Positions 1 to 5,003 of a DNA stretch of 5,003 nt are shown here, in pieces. The stretch lies in contig DPLR01000247.1 in the NCBI GenBank assembly GCA_003541895.1, positions 1 to 5,003 on the forward strand, written 5' to 3'. The notes beneath the pieces are model-generated. The model was not told where the DNA came from and made no database searches. It saw only the letters and a program-made list of their open reading frames with translations. Origin of the DNA: Cytophagales bacterium. Lineage in GTDB: Bacteria; Bacteroidota; Bacteroidia; Cytophagales; Cyclobacteriaceae. Position 1 is the stretch's first letter, and every line of letters starts with the position of its first letter. The translations under genes and the position numbers were made by a program.

Positions 1-30
1 TAGAAAAACATGGACTTTGAGATAGTAATG

Positions 31-114
31 AGTCATGAGTATTGAGTCGTGAGACAATTAATAGTCATGAGACAATTGGCAATACCAACTACTCAATTCT
101 CAATACCAACTACT
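31..114. repeat. Cluster of short degenerate direct and inverted repeats upstream of the kinase gene
   Basis: Two kinds of direct repeat lie side by side. AGTCGTGAGACAATTA (45-60) recurs as AGTCATGAGACAATTG (63-78), 18 bases on with two mismatches, and a partial copy, AGTCATGAG, sits at 31-39. CAATACCAACTACT occurs twice without mismatch (80-93 and 101-114), 21 bases apart. GTATTGAG (39-46) is the exact reverse complement of CTCAATAC (100-107), so the two halves could also pair. The cluster ends five bases before the kinase ATG, so it forms most of that gene's leader. Similar GAGTATTGAG-like spacer repeats are, from general knowledge, common between Bacteroidota genes; their role is unknown. 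No TAnnTTTG promoter element was found in 1-119, so the kinase may be read from an upstream gene. Confidence 0.8.
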
Positions 115-119
115 GAAGC

Positions 120-695
120 ATGAAAGACTTTCGCATACGAATAATTTTTAGGGTGGTGATGTTGGGCGCATCTATGGCGCTTTTCACTTTTATGTTGTAC
201 CGACCTAATATGATTTTCGCTGCTGGCCTGAATTTTTTCATCATCGTTTTTCAATTGGTAGAATTGTATCGTTTCACTTCGCAGACCAACCGCAAGCTCA
301 CTCGTTTTTTAGAATCGGTTCGTTATTCCGATTTCGCAACAGGGTTTGCTGCCGATAACAAACTCGGAAAAAGTTTTAAGGAGTTGAACGATTCTTTCAA
401 CGAAGTTCTTGAAGCTTTTCGAAAAGCGCGATCTGAGAAAGAAGAGAATTGGCAATACCTCAACACCGTAGTGCAACAAGTGCGCACCGGGATTATCTCG
501 TTCGATACCGAAGGCAACATTGAATTGATGAATGCCAATGCCAGAAAATTTATTGGTATAGCCAATTTGAAAAACATAAAAGAACTCTCTGAAAAAAATC
601 CAAAGCTTTTTGCCGCCTTAGTTGAAGTTCAAACCGGAAGAAGCGCTCTTTATAAAACCAATGATTTCTTGCTCACCTTACAAGCAACAGAATAA
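120..695 (+). CDS. N-terminal sensor fragment of the histidine kinase (membrane anchor + PAS-like)
   Basis: This 191-residue product would end at the premature TAA. It starts at ATG 120 with a short basic N-terminus (MKDFRIRIIFR), followed by two hydrophobic segments (about 8-27 and 31-49) joined by a very short loop, so almost nothing is exposed outside the membrane. Residues about 55-110 are helical and charged, with a coiled-coil-like stretch around the EAFRKARSEKEE segment at 98-109. Residues 120-147 (VRTGIISFDTEGNIELMNAN and following) match the usual start of a PAS domain in NtrY-type kinases. The signal is therefore probably cytoplasmic or within the membrane; the ligand is unknown. 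As a separate protein it would lack all catalytic parts and could at most be inert or interfere by dimerisation (inference). No Shine-Dalgarno sequence precedes the ATG; the leader is made of repeats. Confidence 0.6.
   Translation: MKDFRIRIIFRVVMLGASMALFTFMLYRPNMIFAAGLNFFIIVFQLVELYRFTSQTNRKLTRFLESVRYSDFATGFAADNKLGKSFKELNDSFNEVLEAFRKARSEKEENWQYLNTVVQQVRTGIISFDTEGNIELMNANARKFIGIANLKNIKELSEKNPKLFAALVEVQTGRSALYKTNDFLLTLQATE
693..695 (+). other. Premature in-frame TAA codon inside the kinase gene
   Basis: The codons around it read ACA GAA TAA CGC ATA CGC GGA. The protein before it (LLTLQATE) and after it (RIRGNTVKLVTMQNIQ) join naturally as a continuous kinase linker, so the TAA replaces one sense codon rather than marking a real gene end. 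Codons one substitution away include TTA, CAA, AAA, GAA, TAT and TAC. TAA also ends the PadR gene in this window, so a reassigned code is not a likely explanation. Confidence 0.85.
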
Positions 696-722
696 CGCAT
701 ACGCGGAAATACGGTCAAGCTG

Positions 723-1457
723 GTGACGATGCAAAACATTCAAACCGAATTGCAGAAGCAAGAATTGGAGGCCTGGCAAAACCTCACGCGCGTGTTGCGT
801 CACGAGATCATCAATTCCATTACACCCATTTCGTCTCTCACCTCAACGCTTCGCGAAATTTTGGATCATGAATTAGTGAAGAAAGAAAATGACTACGAAA
901 TGAAAGGCGATGTGGCCGATGATTTGCGAGAAGGGTTGAGCACCATAGAAAGCAGAAGCAAAGGATTGATCAAGTTTATCGATGCCTATCGCGAATACAC
1001 TTCACTCCCGCAACCTAAAATAAAAACGGTTCTACTAAAAGAGTTGATTGAGAAGACAGCGCAGTTCATGCGACAACAACTAAAAAATACTTCTCTTGAA
1101 TTTTCGAGTTCATACAGTTCAGAGTACCTGACAATTCAAGCCGATGCAGAGATGATTGAACAAGTATTGATCAACCTAATTAAAAATGCGATCGAGTCTT
1201 TATTACAAAATGAGCACGGCAAAATTGAATTGATCGGAACTTACGATGGCCAAAATGTTTTGATTCAGGTCATCGACAACGGACCAGGAATTATTCCAGA
1301 AGCTATCAACCGAATATTCGTTCCATTCTTTACAACAAAAAAATCGGGCTCAGGAATTGGTCTTGCGCTCTCTCGTCAAATTATGCAAATGCACGATGGT
1401 TCACTCACGGTTGAATCAGAGCCCAATGTAAAAACGGTTTTTACACTTCGGTTTTGA
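723..1457 (+). CDS. C-terminal catalytic fragment of the histidine kinase (HisKA + HATPase_c)
   Basis: This 244-residue open stretch follows the premature stop in the same frame. Possible restart codons are GTG 723 and ATG 729; neither has a ribosome-binding sequence, so the start is only nominal. The H-box is RVLRHEIINSITP (23-35) with phosphoacceptor His27. The ATP-binding domain has an N-box with Asn151 and Asn155 (NLIKNA), a G1 box DNGPGI (185-190), an F-box around VPFFTTKK (200-207) and a G2 box SGSGIGLAL (208-216). All residues needed for autophosphorylation are therefore present. If translated alone it would be a soluble kinase core without its sensor. Family members generally have a Thr where Arg26 precedes the His (recalled, not checked). 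The stop TGA lies 6 bases from the stop of the convergent hydrolase gene. Confidence 0.6.
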   Translation: MTMQNIQTELQKQELEAWQNLTRVLRHEIINSITPISSLTSTLREILDHELVKKENDYEMKGDVADDLREGLSTIESRSKGLIKFIDAYREYTSLPQPKIKTVLLKELIEKTAQFMRQQLKNTSLEFSSSYSSEYLTIQADAEMIEQVLINLIKNAIESLLQNEHGKIELIGTYDGQNVLIQVIDNGPGIIPEAINRIFVPFFTTKKSGSGIGLALSRQIMQMHDGSLTVESEPNVKTVFTLRF

Positions 1458-1463
1458 TTTTTT
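1427..1463. terminator. Weak candidate terminator between convergent genes (A/T stem, then T-run)
   Basis: TGTAAAAA (1427-1434) and TTTTTACA (1438-1445) can form an 8-pair stem with a CGG loop, still inside the end of the kinase frame. A run of six T follows at 1458-1463, on the far side of the TGA stop. The gap of 12 bases between stem and T-run, and the A/T-rich stem, are not those of a classical intrinsic terminator. Only 6 bases separate the two stop codons, so any terminator here must overlap coding sequence. Confidence 0.2.
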
Positions 1464-2660
1464 CTATTTCAATGAAATCAACTTCGGCACAAAAGTTTCG
1501 ATGTACGGCTGTAAACCGGTGTAATGAGTTTTTCCAGGAAAAGCGGTAAGCGTTAATGTAGAAGTGGTTGCGCCATTGCTGATGAGTTTATTGTACGTGT
1601 CGACTGAGTTTTGGTAAGGCACGGTAACATCGGCATCACCGTGATACATGAACATTCTTTTCGTAGGATACCAATCGATTAGCGAATTGTGATTAAATGC
1701 GCTGACAATGTATTGGTACGATGGATCCGTATCAATGGAAGATAACAATTGCGGATTAATTAACTTCGGAATGGTGTCATTCAAATAACCATCGATCACA
1801 CCACCCGATTTAGTTCCATCAAACAGACTGGGAATTTGTGTTGCGTACTTGCTTTGGAAAAAATCTGTGAGCGGCTGATTCCATTGGTAATAGGTTTTGT
1901 AAGCATCGGCTACGTAAGCAATGAAAAAGGGTTCATCGTAAGTTTCAAGGCTGAAAAAATATTCTTGCATTCCTTTCACGTCATAACCGCCTGACGATGG
2001 AAACGAAGCAATCAATTCAAAATTTTCCAAACCATTTTGTTCGATCGCTTTGTGTGTGGCCATCGTAACATAACCGCCTTGCGAATAACCGGCTAAAAAA
2101 AGTTTTCCGTTGAACGACACATTTTTTTGAATCGCGAGTTCGCGTGCCGCTAGCAACAAATCGATGTTTGCCGATGCCGAAGTTTCTTGCACATAATACG
2201 GATGAAGCAAATTGGATGAACTACCAAAGCCAATAAAATCCGGGATCACCGCAATAAAACCGGTAGACGACAAAGCCGCATATAGAATGGATTCAAAATC
2301 ATTGTTCGACAAAGCCGTGGGAGCTTCCGGTTGCGAGGCAATGGTGCCATGCGCAAAACTGATCATGCCTAAACTCTGATTTGAATTGTTTGGCAAAATT
2401 ACCAAGCCCGATGCAGAGATAGTTTGATTTAGATAGGCTGTTTTATAAGTTACTTTGTAAACATCAACATTGTATTGGAGAATGCTGGTTGGAAGGTTGA
2501 TTTGTGCTCCTTGAATAAACAATCCCATACTGAAAGAAGTGTACGAAGATTTCGGTGTAGCGTTTTGAAGGTAAACTGGTTTGAATGTATCTTCTTGTTT
2601 GCTGCAAGAAATGACGAGCAACAAAAACGCAACAACGGCAAATTGTTTTTTCAACTTCAC
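1464..2660 (-). CDS. Secreted lipoprotein alpha/beta hydrolase (lipase/esterase-like)
   Basis: The product is probably a serine hydrolase cleaving an ester or similar bond, anchored by lipid in the envelope. GTG 2660 is the preferred start. It gives 398 residues and a compact lipoprotein signal peptide (KLKKQ, a hydrophobic core, then lipobox VISC with Cys19). The frame is also open to a TTG at 2687, but that start would add nine residues before the basic region and would fall almost on the predicted transcription start. An HGT motif at 104-106 (oxyanion-side loop), the nucleophile elbow GYSQGG with Ser193, Asp344 in HGDADVTVP, and His379 in GKTHYTG form a full Ser-Asp-His triad in the usual order. 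The length fits secretory lipase-like or prolyl-oligopeptidase-like bacterial lipoproteins. An insertion of roughly 100 residues between the nucleophile and Asp probably forms a lid. The substrate cannot be predicted. The gene is transcribed alone, convergent with the kinase and divergent from padR. Confidence 0.88.
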   Translation of the reverse strand: MKLKKQFAVVAFLLLVISCSKQEDTFKPVYLQNATPKSSYTSFSMGLFIQGAQINLPTSILQYNVDVYKVTYKTAYLNQTISASGLVILPNNSNQSLGMISFAHGTIASQPEAPTALSNNDFESILYAALSSTGFIAVIPDFIGFGSSSNLLHPYYVQETSASANIDLLLAARELAIQKNVSFNGKLFLAGYSQGGYVTMATHKAIEQNGLENFELIASFPSSGGYDVKGMQEYFFSLETYDEPFFIAYVADAYKTYYQWNQPLTDFFQSKYATQIPSLFDGTKSGGVIDGYLNDTIPKLINPQLLSSIDTDPSYQYIVSAFNHNSLIDWYPTKRMFMYHGDADVTVPYQNSVDTYNKLISNGATTSTLTLTAFPGKTHYTGLQPYIETFVPKLISLK

Positions 2661-2694
2661 ATTAATTTGAAATAGGAGGATCGACAATCACTTT

Positions 2695-2702
2695 CAAAGT
2701 TA
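2695..2702 (-). promoter_or_regulatory. Candidate Bacteroidota -7 promoter element for the hydrolase gene
   Basis: On the minus strand this reads TAACTTTG, a full match to the Bacteroidota consensus TAnnTTTG. Transcription would begin near 2688, leaving a leader of about 28 bases before GTG 2660, which supports that start over the TTG at 2687. No clear TTG-type -33 element lies at the expected distance. A CCAGA/TCTGG inverted repeat (2710-2726) sits just upstream. Confidence 0.45.
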
Positions 2703-2908
2703 GTTAGTTCCAGAAACTTCCTCTGGCTTCTTCCCGATCGATCGGATTAACTACCAAAGGAATTGAATTGCTTTGATTTGTACACAGCCTCTGATTAAAC
2801 GGTCTACGTTTCGTGAATGGCTCTAAGGTCAACCAGGCCCTCAGTTACTTTCATAAAATTTTTTTAACTGAATATCAATTAGTTACCAAATAAAAGTAAC
2901 TTTTTTCC

Positions 2909-2937
2909 AAAAGTACTTGGCTATACATAGTACCTTT
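2909..2937. promoter_or_regulatory. Candidate PadR operator (inverted repeat overlapping the padR promoter)
   Basis: The arms are AAAAGTACT (2909-2917) and AGTACCTTT (2929-2937). They are inverted copies with one mismatch in nine, and the centres of their GTAC cores are 17 bases apart, which places them on roughly similar faces of the helix as for a dimeric winged-helix repressor. The right arm covers the -7 element, so a bound protein would block transcription. PadR proteins commonly repress their own operon; that this is the site is inferred. Confidence 0.45.
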
Positions 2938-2938
2938 G
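2931..2938 (+). promoter_or_regulatory. Candidate Bacteroidota -7 promoter element for padR-pspC
   Basis: TACCTTTG matches the TAnnTTTG consensus fully. Transcription would begin about 2943-2946, giving a leader of roughly 25 bases before ATG 2970. The upstream -33 position carries only a T-rich run (2901-2906) and no clear TTG, so the promoter may be weak. Confidence 0.55.
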
Positions 2939-2969
2939 CCGTATAAGATCATTGTATTAACAATTGCCT

Positions 2970-3308
2970 ATGAATCTTGAAAACACACAGGTGCAGATGC
3001 GGAAAGGAATTTTGGAATACTGCATTCTGCACATCATTGCGCGCGGAGAAACGTATGCCTCCGATATGCTCGATGAACTCACTTCTGCCAAAATGATTGT
3101 GGTGGAAGGAACGCTTTATCCACTACTCACCCGGCTGAAAAATTCCGGCCTGCTAGAATATAAGTGGGTAGAATCGAAGTCGGGACCGCCACGCAAATAT
3201 TACAAGCTCACACACGTGGGTGAAAAATTTTTGAAAGGCCTTACCGAAACCTGGGATGACCTTGTGCACTCCACAGAAACCATTCGCAAAAAGACCACTA
3301 ACGTTTAA
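2970..3308 (+). CDS. PadR-family winged-helix transcriptional repressor
   Basis: This 112-residue DNA-binding protein probably represses its own operon. ATG 2970 is chosen over a TTG two codons upstream because MNLENTQVQMRKG is the usual N-terminus of these Bacteroidota PadR proteins (recalled, not searched). Helices at about 5-25 and 29-40 are followed by the recognition helix region EGTLYPLLTRLKNSGLL (46-62), which contains the characteristic PadR TLYPLLTRL sequence. The wing is SGPPRKYYKLT (71-81). One C-terminal helix (about 82-108) should mediate dimerisation, and its shortness fits the small PadR class with a single C-terminal helix. No ligand domain is visible, so the inducing signal is unknown. 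The PspC-type membrane gene starts 18 bases after its TAA stop, so the two are almost certainly one transcript, with the regulator first. Confidence 0.93.
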   Translation: MNLENTQVQMRKGILEYCILHIIARGETYASDMLDELTSAKMIVVEGTLYPLLTRLKNSGLLEYKWVESKSGPPRKYYKLTHVGEKFLKGLTETWDDLVHSTETIRKKTTNV

Positions 3309-3326
3309 CCTCACCTCTATCTCGAT

Positions 3327-5003
3327 ATGAAAAAGACATTGAGCATCAATATCAGCGGCATCATCTTCCACATTGAAGAAGATGGCTATGAAACGCTACG
3401 AAAATATTTGGATTCGATCAATCGTTACTTTAGTACGTTTGAAGACAGCAGCGAAATTCTTGCCGACATTGAAAGTCGCATTGCCGAAATTTTTCTGGCC
3501 AAGTTAAACGAAGGCAAACAGGTAATTACGGCCGAAGATGTGCAACACCTTATCGCTACCATGGGTAACGTGAGCGATTTCAAAGCGGCAGAGGAAAACG
3601 ACAACCTTCGGGACGACTTTGCTAATGAACCCAAATATGAAAAGCAATCCAGATCAAGCTCATCGCAACCTGCCAATAAAAAATTATTCCGCGACCAAAA
3701 GCGAAAAGTGCTTGGTGGCGTATGCGCAGGCCTAGCCCATTATTTCAGTGTGGACATGGTGTGGGTGCGTTTGATTTTTGCATTGCTCGCCTTTGGTTTT
3801 GGTGGTGGCATTTTGGTTTACCTGATTTTGTGGATCGTGTTGCCCGGCAATCAAAATATGGAAGAAGAAAAGAGCATTAAAAAAATGTATCGCAAGTCGG
3901 AAGGTAAAGTGTTGGGCGGTGTAGCCGGAGGTATTGCCGCTTACTTTGGAGCCGATGTAATTTTAATACGCGTGCTCTTTGTCATCTTGAGTTTCTTCGG
4001 TGCCTTTGGTATAATTCTTTATCTCATCTTTTGGTTTTCACTTTCGGAAGCCAAAACCATTACCGAGAAAATGGAAATGCAGGGCGAGCCGGTTACACTT
4101 TCAAATATTGAATCGAACGTAAAGAAAAGTTTAAACGAACGAGGTGATGAAGAAAGTACCTTGGCTAAAATTGTGTTGTTTCCATTTCGCACATTAGCAG
4201 CGGTAATCACCTTCATCGGAAAAATCCTTGGGCCAATATTCAAAGCGATAGTAGAAGTGGTTCGTGTTATGACCGGGGTCATTATCCTGCTCTTGGGCGT
4301 TGCTCTCGTAATTTCCATCTTGCTCAGTTTCGCTGTGGTGTTAGGTCTAATTTCTTCCTCTTCTCTTGATGGCAGTTTCTCATTTTTGCAGGGAGTTGAC
4401 TGGCCAGTGGATGCATTTAAAGCATCCATACCGATGTGGACAATCATCGCTGGCTTCTTCGTTGTGCTCATTCCCTCTTTGTTTATTCAACTGTTGGGAA
4501 GTTCGATTATTGCCAAACGAATGGTGATCCGCCCAATTGCCGGTTGGTCGATGTTTGCCATTTTCGTTGTCAGTATAATCATCGTTAGTTTCACTTTGCC
4601 GAAAATTATTTGGTCATTTAAAGAAGAAGGTGAATTCAAAACTGAAAAGACGTTTGATGTTAATGGAAAAACAGCGGTGCTTAAAATCAATGAAACTGGT
4701 CTTGACGATTATCATGTTACAAATCTTTCTATTAAAGGGTATGATGGGAAAATTTTGAAACTCACGGAGAAATTCCGGGCGCAAGGGAGCTCGCGCAAGA
4801 GAGCAATAGAAAATGCGCAAACGGTAAGTTATAATGTAAAGCAAGCCGACAGTGTGATCACATTCGATTCGAACATCTCCTTCAACAAAGATGCTGAGTT
4901 TCATGCCCAGCGCTTGGAGCTAGAGTTGTTGGTTCCATACGATCAAAAATTAGTGCTTGATGCAGACACCTGGCGATTGCTCAATAATGCTGGCCGATGG
5001 AGT
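3327..5003 (+). CDS. Tandem PspC-domain membrane protein, 3' end outside window
   Basis: The frame is open from ATG 3327 to the last base: 559 codons with no stop, so the C-terminus is missing. Residues 1-90 form a soluble N-terminal domain, beginning MKKTLSINISGIIFHIEEDG, of a type recalled ahead of PspC in Bacteroidota. A polar linker (about 91-117) follows, then two PspC domains (about 119-175 and 187-240). Each starts with KVLGGV and has an amphipathic/membrane helix unit ending in LVYLILW or ILYLIFW. Further membrane helices lie at about 315-343, 369-392 and 402-425. The tail from about 430 is hydrophilic, probably beta-rich and probably outside the inner membrane (inference from helix count). 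PspC in enterobacteria senses envelope stress together with PspA/PspB; a similar sensing or membrane-stabilising role here is inferred. There is no ribosome-binding sequence. Co-transcription with the PadR gene suggests control by it. Confidence 0.9.
   Translation, partial: MKKTLSINISGIIFHIEEDGYETLRKYLDSINRYFSTFEDSSEILADIESRIAEIFLAKLNEGKQVITAEDVQHLIATMGNVSDFKAAEENDNLRDDFANEPKYEKQSRSSSSQPANKKLFRDQKRKVLGGVCAGLAHYFSVDMVWVRLIFALLAFGFGGGILVYLILWIVLPGNQNMEEEKSIKKMYRKSEGKVLGGVAGGIAAYFGADVILIRVLFVILSFFGAFGIILYLIFWFSLSEAKTITEKMEMQGEPVTLSNIESNVKKSLNERGDEESTLAKIVLFPFRTLAAVITFIGKILGPIFKAIVEVVRVMTGVIILLLGVALVISILLSFAVVLGLISSSSLDGSFSFLQGVDWPVDAFKASIPMWTIIAGFFVVLIPSLFIQLLGSSIIAKRMVIRPIAGWSMFAIFVVSIIIVSFTLPKIIWSFKEEGEFKTEKTFDVNGKTAVLKINETGLDDYHVTNLSIKGYDGKILKLTEKFRAQGSSRKRAIENAQTVSYNVKQADSVITFDSNISFNKDAEFHAQRLELELLVPYDQKLVLDADTWRLLNNAGRWS

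Larger units (their letters stand above)
120..1457 (+). pseudogene. NtrY-like PAS sensor histidine kinase, interrupted by one in-frame stop codon
   Basis: Read through a single TAA at 693-695 (codon 192), this frame encodes a 445-residue membrane sensor histidine kinase. The order is two N-terminal membrane helices (about 8-27 and 31-49), a HAMP-like helical linker (about 50-110), a PAS-like domain (about 113-190), HisKA with the phosphoacceptor His228 (codon 801-803), and an HATPase_c domain to the C-terminus. Both sides of the stop are in the same frame, with no frameshift or other lesion, and the join falls in the linker just before the conserved stretch leading to the H-box. This resembles the NtrY-like kinases of Bacteroidota, which usually pair with an NtrC-type regulator; none is in this window, and it could lie upstream. 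Kinase identity is very sure. Whether the gene is dead, makes two polypeptides, is read through, or carries a sequencing error cannot be decided here. Confidence 0.75.
2661..2969. other. Divergent intergenic region between hydrolase and padR genes
   Basis: These 309 bases hold no convincing gene. They contain one TAnnTTTG-type -7 element for each direction and several inverted repeats: CCAGA/TCTGG (2710-2714/2722-2726), the perfect 12-base palindrome CCGATCGATCGG (2734-2745), AGTTACTT/AAGTAACT (2843-2850/2894-2901), the palindrome AAAAGT-A-ACTTTT (2892-2904), and the GTACT arms that overlap the padR promoter. The stretch from about 2746 to 2842 shows nothing recognisable. Confidence 0.7.

Noticed and set aside
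10..20. GGACTTTG as a possible -7 promoter element for the kinase
   Set aside because: It lacks the TA of TAnnTTTG and is over 100 bases from the ATG with repeats between; not strong enough to call.
31..114. CRISPR array
   Set aside because: Repeat units are too short (14-16 bases), spacing is 18-21 bases with almost no unique spacer, copies are degenerate, and no cas genes are present.
120..1457. Stop-codon reassignment or selenocysteine-style recoding at 693-695
   Set aside because: The codon is TAA, which also ends the PadR gene; no recoding structure was evident, and a mutation or error is simpler.
2475..2675. Forward 66-codon open frame antisense to the hydrolase N-terminus
   Set aside because: It overlaps the signal peptide and N-terminal region of a well-supported gene and has no recognisable features or promoter.
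2671..2680. AGGAGGA-like sequence resembling a Shine-Dalgarno site on the plus strand
   Set aside because: No plausible forward gene starts after it; it lies on the opposite strand to the hydrolase start and is not used there.
2661..2687. Nine-codon N-terminal extension of the hydrolase starting at TTG 2687
   Set aside because: It would put hydrophobic residues before the basic part of the lipoprotein signal and start at or next to the predicted transcription start; GTG 2660 fits better.
4019..4471. 150-codon open frame on the minus strand within the PspC-type gene
   Set aside because: It lies wholly antisense to a clearly recognisable protein-coding frame; its translation is rich in Thr, Ser, Arg and Lys with no domain and looks like a by-product of the forward gene's codons.

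Overview
The window looks like a chromosomal segment from a Bacteroidota bacterium, most likely of the Cytophagales/Cytophagia type. This is inferred from three things. Shine-Dalgarno sequences are absent in front of all the genes. The two best promoter candidates match the Bacteroidota -7 element TAnnTTTG. The gene content is also typical: an NtrY-like kinase of the Bacteroidota type, a lipoprotein alpha/beta hydrolase, and a PadR plus PspC-family pair. Base composition is moderate, around 40-45% GC by eye, and coding density is high. No RNA gene, CRISPR array or insertion sequence was seen.

Layout: positions 1-119 are non-coding and carry a cluster of short degenerate repeats that runs almost to the start of the first gene. 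Positions 120-1457 (+) encode a membrane-bound sensor histidine kinase. Its reading frame is cut by one in-frame TAA at 693-695, between the PAS-like sensor part and the HisKA/HATPase core; everything else in the frame is intact. Six bases after its stop lies the stop of a convergent gene, 1464-2660 (-), which encodes a probable surface or periplasmic lipoprotein of the alpha/beta-hydrolase (lipase-like) fold.

A divergent intergenic region (2661-2969) separates the hydrolase from a rightward pair. It holds a TAnnTTTG element for each direction and several inverted repeats, one of which overlaps the rightward promoter and is a good candidate PadR operator. The pair is a 112-residue PadR-family repressor (2970-3308) and, 18 bases later, a large membrane protein with two tandem PspC domains (3327 to beyond the window end).

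The two halves look functionally unrelated. The kinase probably worked with a response regulator outside the window. The PadR/PspC pair looks like a self-regulated envelope-stress or membrane-homeostasis module and is the most interesting system here, although this type of pairing is common in Bacteroidota. The most unusual single observation is the nonsense codon in an otherwise intact kinase.
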